DNA of 11,266 nt from Euperipatoides rowelli (GCA_003024985.2 PXIH01S0033138.1), one strand, 5' to 3'; positions 1 to 7,099 are shown, counted from the stretch's first letter. The notes: generated by a model from the letters alone, not told the origin. Made by a program: numbers and translations.

Positions 1-59
1 CAGCCAATGTTTCTTCACTTTCTAACATAGACTAATATATACATTCTTCTTCTTTGCAG

Positions 60-125
60 ATATCCTTGGATTTATTATTTTAATCATTTTACATCATCCA
101 TTATTGCAAATCCCAACATAATATT
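60..125 (+). other. candidate internal coding exon, 66 bp
   Basis: Seen: a pyrimidine-rich tract ending in TTCTTTGCAG at 50-59 makes a good splice acceptor, and GTAAGT-like sequence at 126-131 makes a good donor. Of the forward frames, the one starting at position 61 is open for the whole block, giving 21 codons with a plausible aromatic-rich peptide (it begins YPWIYYFNHF). Both boundaries would be phase 2, so the exon is symmetric and length-neutral. Inference: it may be a small exon of a host gene whose other exons lie to the left. I recognise no protein family. In AT-rich DNA such a coincidence can arise by chance, so confidence is low. It does not join in phase to the next open block at 364. 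Confidence 0.25.
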
Positions 126-363
126 GTAAGTGGAAAATTTATTACATATTTTATTTAAAATAATTTAGATTTCTTGGTTTTCTTGGCATTTTTTTCATTT
201 GTAAAGAGACTATAATGTTTTTATTTTCTTGGATCAATAAAAACACTAATCAACTAAAATCAATAAGATTAAATGAAAGTATATGCTCATTAGGCCCCAA
301 TTATATTTCTATGATAAAACCTAAATATGCACATTTGTCTCCACCATGTATTCAAATGACTAG

Positions 364-750
364 GATGGTGAGTATTTTGAAAATTTGTCAGAGGGGTGCA
401 CAACAGGATACCCACCACATGCAACAAAACCTTTAGTTGACTATCCTCTAACTGATGAGTCAGATAGTGAGGGTTCGGAGATGCAGAATATCACAAATCT
501 TCCTACATCTTCCCCTCAACCGAATACTCCATATCAGGTAAAATATTCAACCTGAATTTTTTTTTTTACCTCAACAGGAACCATCCCGTACATATTTCAT
601 CAACCATAATTGGGTACATCCACTAATTTTTTTTTTAAAGTTGATGATTTAAATAATATTTTAAATAATGATTTAGATGATGATTTAATGATTAATAATA
701 ATTTAGATAATAAAGACGATTTAGATCAAAGAGTATCTTTCCAAGAGTAG
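364..750 (+). other. acidic, Ser/Pro-rich coding-like blocks
   Basis: Seen: two open stretches in the same frame. Block 364-537 follows a TAG at 361-363. It encodes an acidic patch (DYPLTDESDSEGSE) followed by a Ser/Thr/Pro/Gln-rich tail, and stops at a TGA at 553. Block 610-747 encodes an Asp/Asn/Leu-rich peptide with repeated DDL/NNL units and ends at TAG 748-750. CAG|GTAAAA at 535-543 resembles a splice donor, but the next acceptor-like AG (576-577) would leave an intron of only 40 bases. Inference: low-complexity acidic sequence fits a disordered protein end, possibly that of the polymerase relic that follows on the same strand, or an unrelated host exon. No conserved domain is visible. 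Confidence 0.25.
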
Positions 751-833
751 ATGGCTTTTAAATTTATCTCCAAACTTGTCATTTTCCTTTCCCTTCTAAA
801 GTGAAGGGAAAAAATATTAAAAAAAAAATCTAA

Positions 834-998
834 AAGTCACTTGAGACCTGCATAAATTTCACAGTAAATAATCCTGACGTTCTCAAGGAGTACTTGAGTT
901 TACAATGTATATTTCTTAGAGATGAGGACAGGTTCATTTTTGTTTTTAAAACTAAAAATATTTTACTAACAAAAGACACAATAGTTGATTTATGAATT
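834..998 (+). pseudogene. probable N-terminal part of the PolB relic, cut off by a LINE
   Basis: Seen: an open stretch between TAA 831-833 and TGA 993-995. Its composition is protein-like rather than the Lys/Asn/Phe-rich output of random AT-rich DNA, and it includes the short run FKTKNILLTKDT. It lies just left of the LINE insertion, and the recognisable polymerase motifs resume just right of it. Known: Polinton/adintovirus-type PolB proteins carry a poorly conserved N-terminal region before an RGSGW-like motif, often ending in a short beta-rich and helical stretch. Inference: this block is that region, separated from the rest by the inserted retrotransposon. The assignment rests on position and general pattern, not a diagnostic motif, so it could be another gene of the element or chance. 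Confidence 0.4.
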
Positions 999-1016
999 AG
1001 GGTATTTATATATGTC

Positions 1017-1520
1017 TATATTTTTTTTATAGTAAACCATCTTTATTCAAAAATTACAATTGTCATTATCTTTTATAATACATAAACACTCAAATATGCA
1101 TTAGTGAAACAAATATAAAGTAAATCAGAATTAGATTATATAGAAAGACCAAGATCATTAAAATTGGCCAAAGAATTCCAAAAGATTTAACTTGGTCAGA
1201 CTTAAGATAACTTTGATCAAAAAGATAAAAAAATTTAAATTCCATTTTTAAAAATGTAACAGGAGCAATTCTCAAATCTTGAAATAACCTGAAACATCTA
1301 AGTTTCCATACAACAAATAAGAACATTGTGATAAATCTAAGAATAGATGTGTTATGTATATAAGAATCAATTAAAGTGTCTAAAGACGAGAAGTCATTAA
1401 GCCTACATAAAGATATTCTCTCTAACCATTCATAAGCATCCTGTAGATACATGCAATTCAAGAAGAGGTGTTCAATTGATTTATCTCTATTGCAGAACAC
1501 ATAATTAGCATTTATTTGCA
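1017..1520 (-). mobile_element. 5'-truncated LINE (non-LTR retrotransposon) 3' end
   Basis: Seen on the minus strand: the C-terminal end of a LINE ORF2 (ORF 1521 to 1090), a short 3' untranslated region, AATAAA (1042-1047), and an A-tract about 14 bases further on (T-run 1021-1028 on the + strand). This is a complete retrotransposon 3' end. The left side of the insertion is polymerase-relic-like sequence and so is the right side, so the copy landed inside that gene. ATTTATAT-like 13-mers at 1004-1016 and 1521-1533 agree at 11 of 13 positions and may be the target-site duplication. About 500 bases is typical for a strongly 5'-truncated copy. The LINE clade (CR1/L2/Jockey-like) cannot be fixed from this end alone. 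Confidence 0.8.
1042..1047 (-). promoter_or_regulatory. AATAAA polyadenylation signal of the LINE
   Basis: AATAAA on the minus strand lies about 14 bases before an eight-base A-tract (T-run at 1021-1028 on the + strand) and about 45 bases after the ORF stop. The spacing matches a genuine polyadenylated transcript 3' end that was reverse transcribed. Confidence 0.7.
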
Positions 1521-1521
1521 A
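1090..1521 (-). pseudogene. LINE ORF2 C-terminus with zinc-finger remnant (zf-RVT-like)
   Basis: Known: many LINE ORF2 proteins end, after the reverse transcriptase, with a C-x2-C...H-x4-C motif followed by a hydrophobic helical tail. Seen: C (1492-1494), IEH with the His at 1468-1470, LFLNC with the Cys at 1453-1455, then a tail containing a VVWKLR-type helix, about 120 codons in all. The first expected Cys, three residues before the retained one, is Tyr (TAT, 1501-1503), one base away from TGT. The 143-codon frame stays open to TGA near 1090 without a break, but it has no ATG at its left end, and no reverse transcriptase domain is left, so it is not functional. The frame is closed upstream by TAA at 1540-1542, consistent with the junction to the polymerase relic. 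Confidence 0.8.
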
Positions 1522-2022
1522 TTTATATCTCTCATAGATTTAAAAGCCAATTTTATGTTCTTTAACATTTTTATCCAAGGTATAGCCAAAGCCCCAAGAG
1601 GATCAGGCTGGGCATTATCATCTATCTCATTTTTAGAGTTATGTTTATATAAATGTGATATTTTAAAAGGCTTATTTTACATTGATTTGTCTAAATTTAT
1701 CCAAAGTAAAAAGGCATAATGTATTTAACCCAGAGGATGAAAAATACTTTTAGCGGAGTTTGTTAGTGGTCTCAACCAAGCAGATTACTCTAACTGTTTG
1801 TATCATTATAGACATCACAAGCAGGAATTGTTGACATCCCAAAATTTGAAAATAAATAAATTAGATTTCAGTTAATGTTATTGGATTTAGTGATGATATC
1901 AAATTCAACCCTCAATTGAATCCAAATGATGAATTGAAATGGGTCATATCCTAGGTCTGTGGATTTATTTTTAATTAAAAAATTAAAAAAAACCATCCAA
2001 TTATGTCTACATAATTCAAAAA

Positions 2023-2280
2023 TTGCTACTAAAAAAAAAATATCTGTCTTGCCATAATTGTCTGGGAAAGTACGCTCGGCAAGATTTATTGAATAAAAAT
2101 CAGATCTATTGTCTATCCAATACATGTGCTGCTACATTGCTCACAGATAATAAAAATATTTTTAAATTCTTTGAATATAAAAAAAATGTTATTAAGAACC
2201 TTTTGTGGTGTATGGGGACTTTGAGTGCCTTCTTATAAAATCCACAGATCCAAAAATTCCACACAAACAAACNAATCCCT
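2023..2280 (+). pseudogene. PolB relic: Cys-rich finger and ExoI segment
   Basis: Seen: CHNC at 2050-2061 followed 16 residues later by a Cys codon at 2110-2112, in an open frame reaching TAA 2236. This is the shape of the small zinc-binding finger that precedes the exonuclease domain in this polymerase family. The residue where I would expect the metal-binding His, a few positions before the last Cys, reads Asn. A frame change near 2197 is followed, in the frame starting 2199, by a hydrophobic strand and GDFE (2214-2225). The Asp and Glu of GDFE are the ExoI metal ligands of family-B exonucleases, so both catalytic residues survive in this broken copy. Family members commonly have Ala where Gly stands here. 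Confidence 0.75.
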
Positions 2281-2486
2281 CCATATTCAATTATTTTTAA
2301 TAATGACATTCAAGAAAATTTTGTACAGTATAGGGGTGAAAATGTACAAGATCATTGTCCATACTCTCTATAAAGATGTATAAGAAATATATTTAATAAA
2401 TATATGGAAAACATTGAGTCCATGATCATGACCAATGAAGATTGATCAGAATTTGATAAAGCAACTCAATTTTTTTTCTATTTCAG

Positions 2487-2726
2487 GCTGAATTTAACCA
2501 GATAATAATTAAAGTTAGAGATCATGATCCTATTTGAGGGCGATATCGGGGTGCTCTTTGTCCAAGTTGTAATTTAAAGTATAGGCTACCATAAAGTTAT
2601 CACTGTATTTTTTTAAAAAATTATTCCCATTATGACATCCACTTGTTCGTCAAATCGTTAACATTACTCGAATGTCCTAGAGATCTTTTACTAATAACCC
2701 ACAATAAATTATATATTCGTTATTAA
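2487..2726 (+). pseudogene. PolB relic: endonuclease VII-like insert and ExoII motif
   Basis: Seen: in the frame starting 2487, KVRDH (2511-2525), then TGA 2535-2537, then GRYRGAL (2538-2558), CPSC and N (2559-2573), TAA 2592, then NYSHYD-HLF (about 2619-2648) and a terminal block with a second TAA at 2724. Known: this arrangement, an HNH/endonuclease VII-like His/Cys segment between ExoI and ExoII, marks Polinton/adintovirus-type PolB proteins. The Asn and Asp of the ExoII motif are kept. The second His after RDH reads Pro, and the His expected after RGA-A reads Cys, so the nuclease-like site is damaged as well as interrupted. A T-run at 2470-2477, just before this block, is a likely slippage site for the preceding frame change. 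Confidence 0.8.
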
Positions 2727-3326
2727 CAATATAATTAATGTGTATATTGGACCACCCCTTTTTACATATTCTAGTATTTCTTTTTTAATTTAACATTGTT
2801 TTCTCTTCATCTAGAACTATAAATAATTAATAATTAAGAGATAAGCCAATCCTGATTATTATATACTTAAAGTAAATGATTTATATTGCACAATAACTAT
2901 GATATTTAGTTTTTAATTGACATAAATGTCTTCTTTTCTTAATCAGCCATTTATTGTTAATTAGATGCAATAAATCTTTTAAAATAGATTCTCACTGCAT
3001 ACAGTTTAGTATAATACTGTAAATTGTTCAACAAAAAGAATCTAATCTGCAATCATTAGAATTTTTGTTTAAAAAAGTTAATTACATAAGATGCGAATTA
3101 CAGTATTGTTTTGAAGAAGAAAAATAATAAAACATTCACCTGTACTCATAATGTACTGTTAATTTGTTTACTTAAGGTTACATTTTATTTTTTATTACAA
3201 AATTGTTTTTGTTGATGTATAATTTTTAAAAAGTACTTTTTTTTTTTAACATTTTGAGAAAAATAAAATCTAAAAGCAGGAAAGAGAAATGAATGCAAAT
3301 CCTTTTACAAAATTTTTGTAATCTAA
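2727..3326. other. AT-rich stretch without a recognised gene
   Basis: No polymerase motif continues past 2724, and no other coding-like frame was seen on either strand. The right part may hold the 3' untranslated region of the minus-strand exon at 3327-3470. Two AATAAA signals occur on the minus strand at 3184-3189 and 3191-3196, about 130 to 140 bases past that exon's stop. T-runs such as 3238-3247 are simple low-complexity sequence. Confidence 0.5.
3184..3196 (-). promoter_or_regulatory. paired AATAAA polyadenylation signals
   Basis: Two minus-strand AATAAA hexamers at 3184-3189 and 3191-3196 lie about 130 to 140 bases downstream of the TAA of the candidate terminal exon, a normal distance for a short 3' untranslated region. 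In such AT-rich DNA the hexamer is common, so this only supports the exon call weakly. Confidence 0.3.
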
Positions 3327-3470
3327 TTATTTTAATTTCAATTTCTCTGCAGCATCTGACAGTTTTTCATAAATCATATTAAATTGTTTTATAGATGTAG
3401 CAAATTCAATTAGTTGCAAATAATTTGTACAATAATGAAACAAACATTTTGCTTCATCAAATATTAATTT
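3327..3470 (-). CDS. candidate terminal coding exon of an unidentified host gene
   Basis: Seen on the minus strand: a pyrimidine-rich acceptor ending TTTTTTAATCCAATAG (AG at 3471-3472), then a phase-0 open frame of 47 codons ending in TAA at 3327-3329. The peptide starts KLIFDEAKCLFHYC and ends YEKLSDAAEKLKLK. It is strongly helix-like, with a balanced mix of charged and hydrophobic residues unlike translated AT-rich noise. Two AATAAA signals follow at 3184-3196. Inference: this is the last exon of a gene running right to left, with its upstream exons further right or beyond the window. I do not recognise the family; the C-terminal helix pattern loosely recalls MIT or TPR-type helical bundles, which is not evidence of identity. 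It could instead be a retroelement fragment. No matching upstream exon was found. Confidence 0.4.
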   Translation of the reverse strand, partial: KLIFDEAKCLFHYCTNYLQLIEFATSIKQFNMIYEKLSDAAEKLKLK

Positions 3471-3860
3471 CTATTGGATTAAAAAATATATTTTTTACAT
3501 TCCTCATAGATAAAGTAGCTTGGGCATATTACCTTGACTTACACCAACGAATCAGATTTATTTATTTTTTTAGTTAAAAGGTTATTATGCAAAAGTAGCT
3601 TAGTGATCTAATTTATTTTTATAGGGAATTTATGTACATTATAAACCTGCAATAAACAGTGTATGGCCTGTAAGGGGTGATGTGCCAAAGAAAAATAAAG
3701 TTATATTAAAATGTTATATGAGAAAAGAGATATGGTTACAAATATTATTAAGAATCTAATGCAGATACATTTTTGAATGGTGTAAGAAATATTTTGAATA
3801 ACAACACTGTGAAGTAAAACAAAACATGGAATTCATGATCTCTAGCTAATTATTTTGGTG
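3471..3860. other. non-coding AT-rich stretch
   Basis: No coding-like frame or known element is recognised on either strand. If the exon at 3327-3470 is real, this would be the 3' end of its preceding intron. Confidence 0.4.
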
Positions 3861-4942
3861 AGTGAGTAACAGAGACTAGCCCTCCGCCCTAGCCACTACC
3901 CCTCATGACTTAACCTCTTTCCCCACTTATCCCCATGTAGATAGCCTACTGTACTTACAGACAGACAGCAAGTTATATATGAATGATTATACTATAACTA
4001 CATATTATTATATACTGTATACATTAGTAAAGTATTATTAGCCTATATTTAAATAACTATATTATATTTAAGTAGAGAGTCCCTGAGTTTAAATAGGAAA
4101 ACCTATCCTTTACCTTAGGAGAATATGAATTACTGTATATTATAAATAACAAAATAATATATATTGATTATTATGATAAAATAATATAATCGTACTTAAT
4201 TGGATGCAGATTATGATGATTTTTTAAAATAAACCTCGGCCTGCGAATAGAGAGCCTAGCCCATTACCTGTTGCCTTATAGAGACATAATAGAGAAATAT
4301 ATTGTATATATTCAACATCCTTCATGACAGGCAGCACAATATTCTACATCACACCTTCTAGAATAAATGACACCTATATAAAAACTGCTTAGTACATTCA
4401 AGGCAATCTCATTGTAGACACCTTCAATTAAGTCTCGTTGGAGACATCATTTACTATACGGATCAACCGCTATACAAGTCAATCTTTCTATCAGAACCAT
4501 TGTTCAAAATTAACTATTCAACTCTTATGATGTTGCTATAAGCCGTTCCTGATTCTTGACACCTCTTTGCCCAAGCTTTTCTAATCTGAAGGACCGAGAT
4601 ACCAAGAACCATAGTCACAACAAGTTGCAACAGGTATCCTATTCAATTTTTAAGGGCTCTCTATAACTTAAATCCTAAATATAAATTGTGTCTTATAAAT
4701 AGTCTTTATATAATATATATTCCAGGTTACATCCGAGCATCTCATTAGTATATCATTCTAAGGTGCTCTACGACTGTTTGTATTCCAGAGACTAACCATG
4801 TTTATATCTATCTAGCTATACAATAAACCCATATATATTCTCCTATATCTTGTCTGTAAATTGTTTAATTACTTTTTATTATAGCTGTCCATTTTAAGAG
4901 AAGAAACCTCCCCTCATCTCACCATTTATATTTTGTGACAAG
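3861..4942 (+). mobile_element. possible decayed LTR or promoter-bearing element
   Basis: Seen: a C-rich block at 3879-3947, unlike its surroundings; long AT-rich stretches (3975-4200); a TATA box, TATATAAAAA, at 4375-4384; related short blocks TCTCATTGTAGACACC and TCTCGTTGGAGACATC about 27 bases apart (around 4407 and 4434); AATAAA at 4822-4827; and TTTTGTGACA ending at 4940. TATA box, then polyadenylation signal, then an end in ACA is the order found in a retrotransposon LTR. No clear matching TG start, target-site duplication, primer-binding site or gag/pol sequence was found. A host promoter or plain intergenic sequence is equally possible, so this is only a pointer. Confidence 0.2.
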
Positions 4943-5042
4943 GCAATTTTGATTGGGTAAACATAAAGAGCTGGCCTATGTTATAATTGATAATTCATCG
5001 TGTCAGAGAATAAATTCATTGGTTACATGGTAAAATTAAATT

Positions 5043-5450
5043 CTAATGATAAAAAAAATGGAAGAAGATGAGAAGGAAATTGTTGTGAACAATCGGAAGT
5101 TTGTTACACTCAGTCAATGTGAATTGTTGTAAGACATGGTTCAGGTTTTTCTTTACTCCCAGTCCATAAAAGTCACAAAATTTGATCCATTGTGGTTGCC
5201 ACTCATCAGTCAATTTGTACCTGATGAATTTATGATGTCTCGAATGACAGAGGACAGTTGATTATCTCTTTGCTCTACCAGCACATGGCACTTTGTACAT
5301 TTTCTGAAATGGGTAGTGTTCAAAGATTGCCTGTAGTGACCAGTACAGACGTTGCCCCAGGATATATATCCATGCCCTGAAGTCAGCTTCACAAGTGGCC
5401 AGATCTTAACCATCCTTTTCTTTTTTGGGCCATGCCTTTTCATTTATATA
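5043..5450 (-). pseudogene. unidentified protein-coding relic
   Basis: Seen on the minus strand: one frame with TAA stops at 5406-5408 and 5262-5264 yields, between and after them, peptide that looks protein-like. The 5405-5265 part includes EADFRAWIYILGQRLYWSL, and the 5261-5046 part includes LTDEWQPQWIKFCDFYG. The latter frame stays open for 72 codons to TAG 5043-5045. A different minus frame, with an ATG and 77 codons (5443-5210), is less protein-like over most of its length but reads well around NQLSSVIRDIINSSG, which suggests frame changes near 5220-5290. Base composition is clearly less AT-rich than the flanks, as expected of former coding sequence. I do not recognise the family. A transposon or viral gene fragment, or a processed host pseudogene, are all possible. 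No splice signals clearly bound it. Confidence 0.45.
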
Positions 5451-5468
5451 CTTTAATTTTATCTAACT

Positions 5469-5700
5469 TTTCAGCAGATTATATGCCTACGCACTGTACA
5501 AAGCAGTTCAGTCCATGGCAATCTAAATTGAAGGACCAGTAAAGAGAAAGCTGGAAAAAAAAAGGCAGATTAAAACAAAAGAAATCACTCTTCTTGTGAG
5601 CAAAGAATGAGCCTAACGATAACGGCTGGCAGTGTGTAGATGCACAATTTACGGAGCAAGTTGACAAAGTGATCGAAAACAGATATCTATGCTTTAGTTT
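5469..5700. other. less AT-rich block beside the coding relic, nature unknown
   Basis: This stretch shares the raised GC content of the neighbouring relic. On the + strand it opens after an acceptor-like AACTTTTCAG (5465-5474) with a short frame, stopped at 5548-5550, and a lysine-rich continuation. On the minus strand an open frame of 62 codons (5667-5479) is dominated by Ser, Phe and Cys and resembles no family. It may be more of the same decayed element. No confident coding call is possible. Confidence 0.25.
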
Positions 5701-6600
5701 TTCTGAAAATAAAAAAAAGAAGATTGGTTATTGATTAATGTGGTCTTGAAGAAAATATGTCCATTGGAGAAAAATTAATAATGTGCAAGCAAAGTTGCAT
5801 ATCTGTCGCTAATTACACTAAGACCTTATAATTATTAACTTTTTATGTGAATGGGCCTTATGTTTGAAACTAGTAATATTTATCCAGATTTTGGCCATCT
5901 TAAAAAATTCCACCAACATTCCCTACACTTTAAATACAAAATTAGCATTTGCTGTTGTTCCACTCTAAAACTTTAGAGCTGATAGATTTACATTTTAGCC
6001 TAAAATCTTACAGTGTCTTGAAAATCTGTAGATTTACTAATTCATCAACGTGGAACCTCCATATCAAGCCACTTCTCTAACTTGATAACTCTCAATATTT
6101 ATGACATCAAAATGCTTAATTCTAAATAAAATAACAATCTGTTATAGGGAGGCTGTAAAGTTAATAGCATATTTTTCAATTGGACTTATTGAAGAATTGC
6201 TAGAATTGAAAAAATTATCTAGTGGACATTGGTGTACTTTATACTTGGCACTATGACATCATGCTCATAATATGAAGTATCTGTTATGTTATAAACATGT
6301 TGTTCTAATAGAGCATTGGCAATTAAGCCAAGGGTAGTAAAATGATTAAATGTAAAAGAGGGAAAAAATCTGAAGATATTGCATAATTTTGGGGGTGGTT
6401 GTTAGTATAGCAGCAAACAACCTATGAAAAAATAAAATAAAAATAAACAATCAGCCATATTCTATATTTTGTTTCATAAATTTTTAAATGTCAAATGATA
6501 ATGGAAATGTCATCAACTGGTTACATTCCTCTGTTAAAAGTTTCCACTTTTGAAAATTCCCATTATTAAAATAAATAGCCAGACTCTCATTAGAATAGCA
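5701..6600. other. gene-poor AT-rich stretch
   Basis: No coding-like frame or known repeat is recognised. A 7-bp inverted repeat (GGTTGTT at 6397-6403, AACAACC at 6416-6422) is the only structure noticed. The minus-strand open frame at 6687-6484 is largely a translation of the ATC/AAT repeat tract that follows and is not a gene. Confidence 0.4.
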
Positions 6601-6623
6601 CTTCTGGTGATGGTCAAATTTGT

Positions 6624-6828
6624 AATAATAATAATCATCATAATCATCCATCATCGCTGTTGTCATCATCACCATTAACATTATCATAACAATAACAAAA
6701 CACTAATGACAATAACAACAATAATAATAGCAGTAACATTAATAGTAATAATAGCAGTAGAAGTAGAAGCAGTAGTAGTAGTAATAGTAATATTAATAGC
6801 AATAATAATAGTAATAATAATAAATAAA
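6624..6828. repeat. degenerate trinucleotide microsatellite
   Basis: Imperfect AAT, ATC, AAC, AGT and AGC triplets run in phase for about 200 bases. The + strand frame at 6706-6912 and the minus frame at 6687-6484 are low-complexity products of this tract. It directly adjoins the first copy of the 172-bp duplicated unit, so on the minus strand it lies downstream of the tRNA-like head, where a SINE would carry its variable tail. Confidence 0.85.
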
Positions 6829-6992
6829 CAAAGAAAACTTTGTCAGAAAAAAATCAGTCACCTGATCTTGAAATTGAACCCAGGTCTCCTGCTTTCCGGG
6901 CAGTTGCACTAACCACTATGCTAACCAGACTTTCCAATTAATATCTGACAAACTGCACTTATATTTAAGATGTTATAGAATACAATGAGAAT
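6821..6992 (-). repeat. copy 1 of a 172-bp duplicated unit with tRNA-like head
   Basis: This unit matches 7100-7271 with no indels and four mismatches in 172 bases (positions 6869, 6871, 6929 and 6958). The two copies are 279 bases apart in the same orientation, separated by about 107 bases of unique sequence. On the minus strand the order is a 62-base leader, a 71-base tRNA-like segment (6930-6860), a short body, a 6-bp hairpin ACAAAG-TTTT-CTTTGT (6828-6843), then ATT-rich repeat. Two of the four differences fall in the T-arm and destroy its stem and the box B end, so this copy is the more decayed one. It may be a tRNA-derived SINE inserted twice, or a local duplication. Confidence 0.85.
6860..6930 (-). 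pseudogene. tRNA-like sequence, copy 1, T-arm broken
   Basis: This equals the segment at 7139-7209 except at three positions. Two changes (6869, 6871) break the T-stem, and one of them also removes a consensus C of box B. One (6929) turns an acceptor-stem C-G pair into T-G. Box A is unchanged. It is therefore the inactive partner of the duplicated pair. Confidence 0.6.
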
Positions 6993-7099
6993 TATGGGAA
7001 TATCAAACAAATAAACTGTTACAGTTTTAAATTTGTGCATATGAAGATAACTTCATAAATGCCGGCATTCCTCATAAAATAATATAAAGTGCTAATAAA

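Larger units (their letters stand above)
1004..1533. repeat. possible target-site duplication flanking the LINE
   Basis: The 13-mers at 1004-1016 (ATTTATATATGTC) and 1521-1533 (ATTTATATCTCTC) flank the LINE copy and match at 11 of 13 positions. They sit just outside the A-tail end and at the truncated 5' end, where target-primed insertion would leave a duplication. The AT-rich composition makes a chance match possible. Confidence 0.4.
1534..2726 (+). pseudogene. decayed Polinton/adintovirus-type protein-primed DNA polymerase B, front half only
   Basis: Known: this family replicates self-synthesising DNA transposons and related animal viruses, with a 3'-5' exonuclease domain followed by a protein-primed polymerase domain. 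Seen, in family order on one strand but in changing frames: RGSGW (1597-1611) and a following stretch ending SKKA then TAA 1717; an NPEDEKYF block (1727-1750, then TAG 1751); a block from 1771; DIPKFE (1833-1850); a SVNV-G-F block (1868-1888); VDLFLIK (1959-1979); a Cys-rich block (1996-2196); an ExoI-like motif with GDFE (2214-2225); YRGEN (2329-2343); an endonuclease VII-like segment (2511-2573); and an ExoII-like N-x3-YD motif ending at 2636. In-frame stops fall at 2371, 2443, 2535, 2592 and 2724. There are about eight frame changes, so it cannot make a protein. ExoIII and the palm motifs are absent: the copy is truncated as well as mutated. Position 2273 is an undetermined base. The family call is confident; Polinton versus endogenous adintovirus cannot be decided without the other genes. 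Confidence 0.88.

Noticed and set aside
215-436. + strand 73-codon frame
   Set aside because: Composition is typical of translated AT-rich DNA and it overlaps the more protein-like block at 364-537 in another frame. No domain.
538-577. 40-base intron between CAG|GTAAAA and CCTCAACAG
   Set aside because: Too short for a normal animal intron, and the sequence after it stays open only briefly.
1543-1720. Minus-strand open stretch seeming to extend the LINE upstream past 1542
   Set aside because: It is antisense to the + strand PolB block with RGSGW, which explains its openness. The LINE frame is closed at 1540-1542, next to the probable insertion boundary.
1868-2125. Minus-strand 85-codon frame resembling a LINE tail
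   Set aside because: The opposite strand carries ordered PolB motifs over the same bases; this is a shadow.
2106-2309. Minus-strand 67-codon frame
   Set aside because: Antisense shadow of the PolB ExoI segment; it also spans the undetermined base at 2273.
5210-5443. Minus-strand ATG-initiated 77-codon frame as an intact small gene
   Set aside because: Most of it reads less like protein than the neighbouring frame on the same strand; the locus looks like a frameshifted relic and not an intact gene.
6484-6912. Open frames on both strands rich in Met/Asp/Tyr or Ile/Val
   Set aside because: They are translations of ATC/AAT trinucleotide repeats and of the tRNA-like unit.
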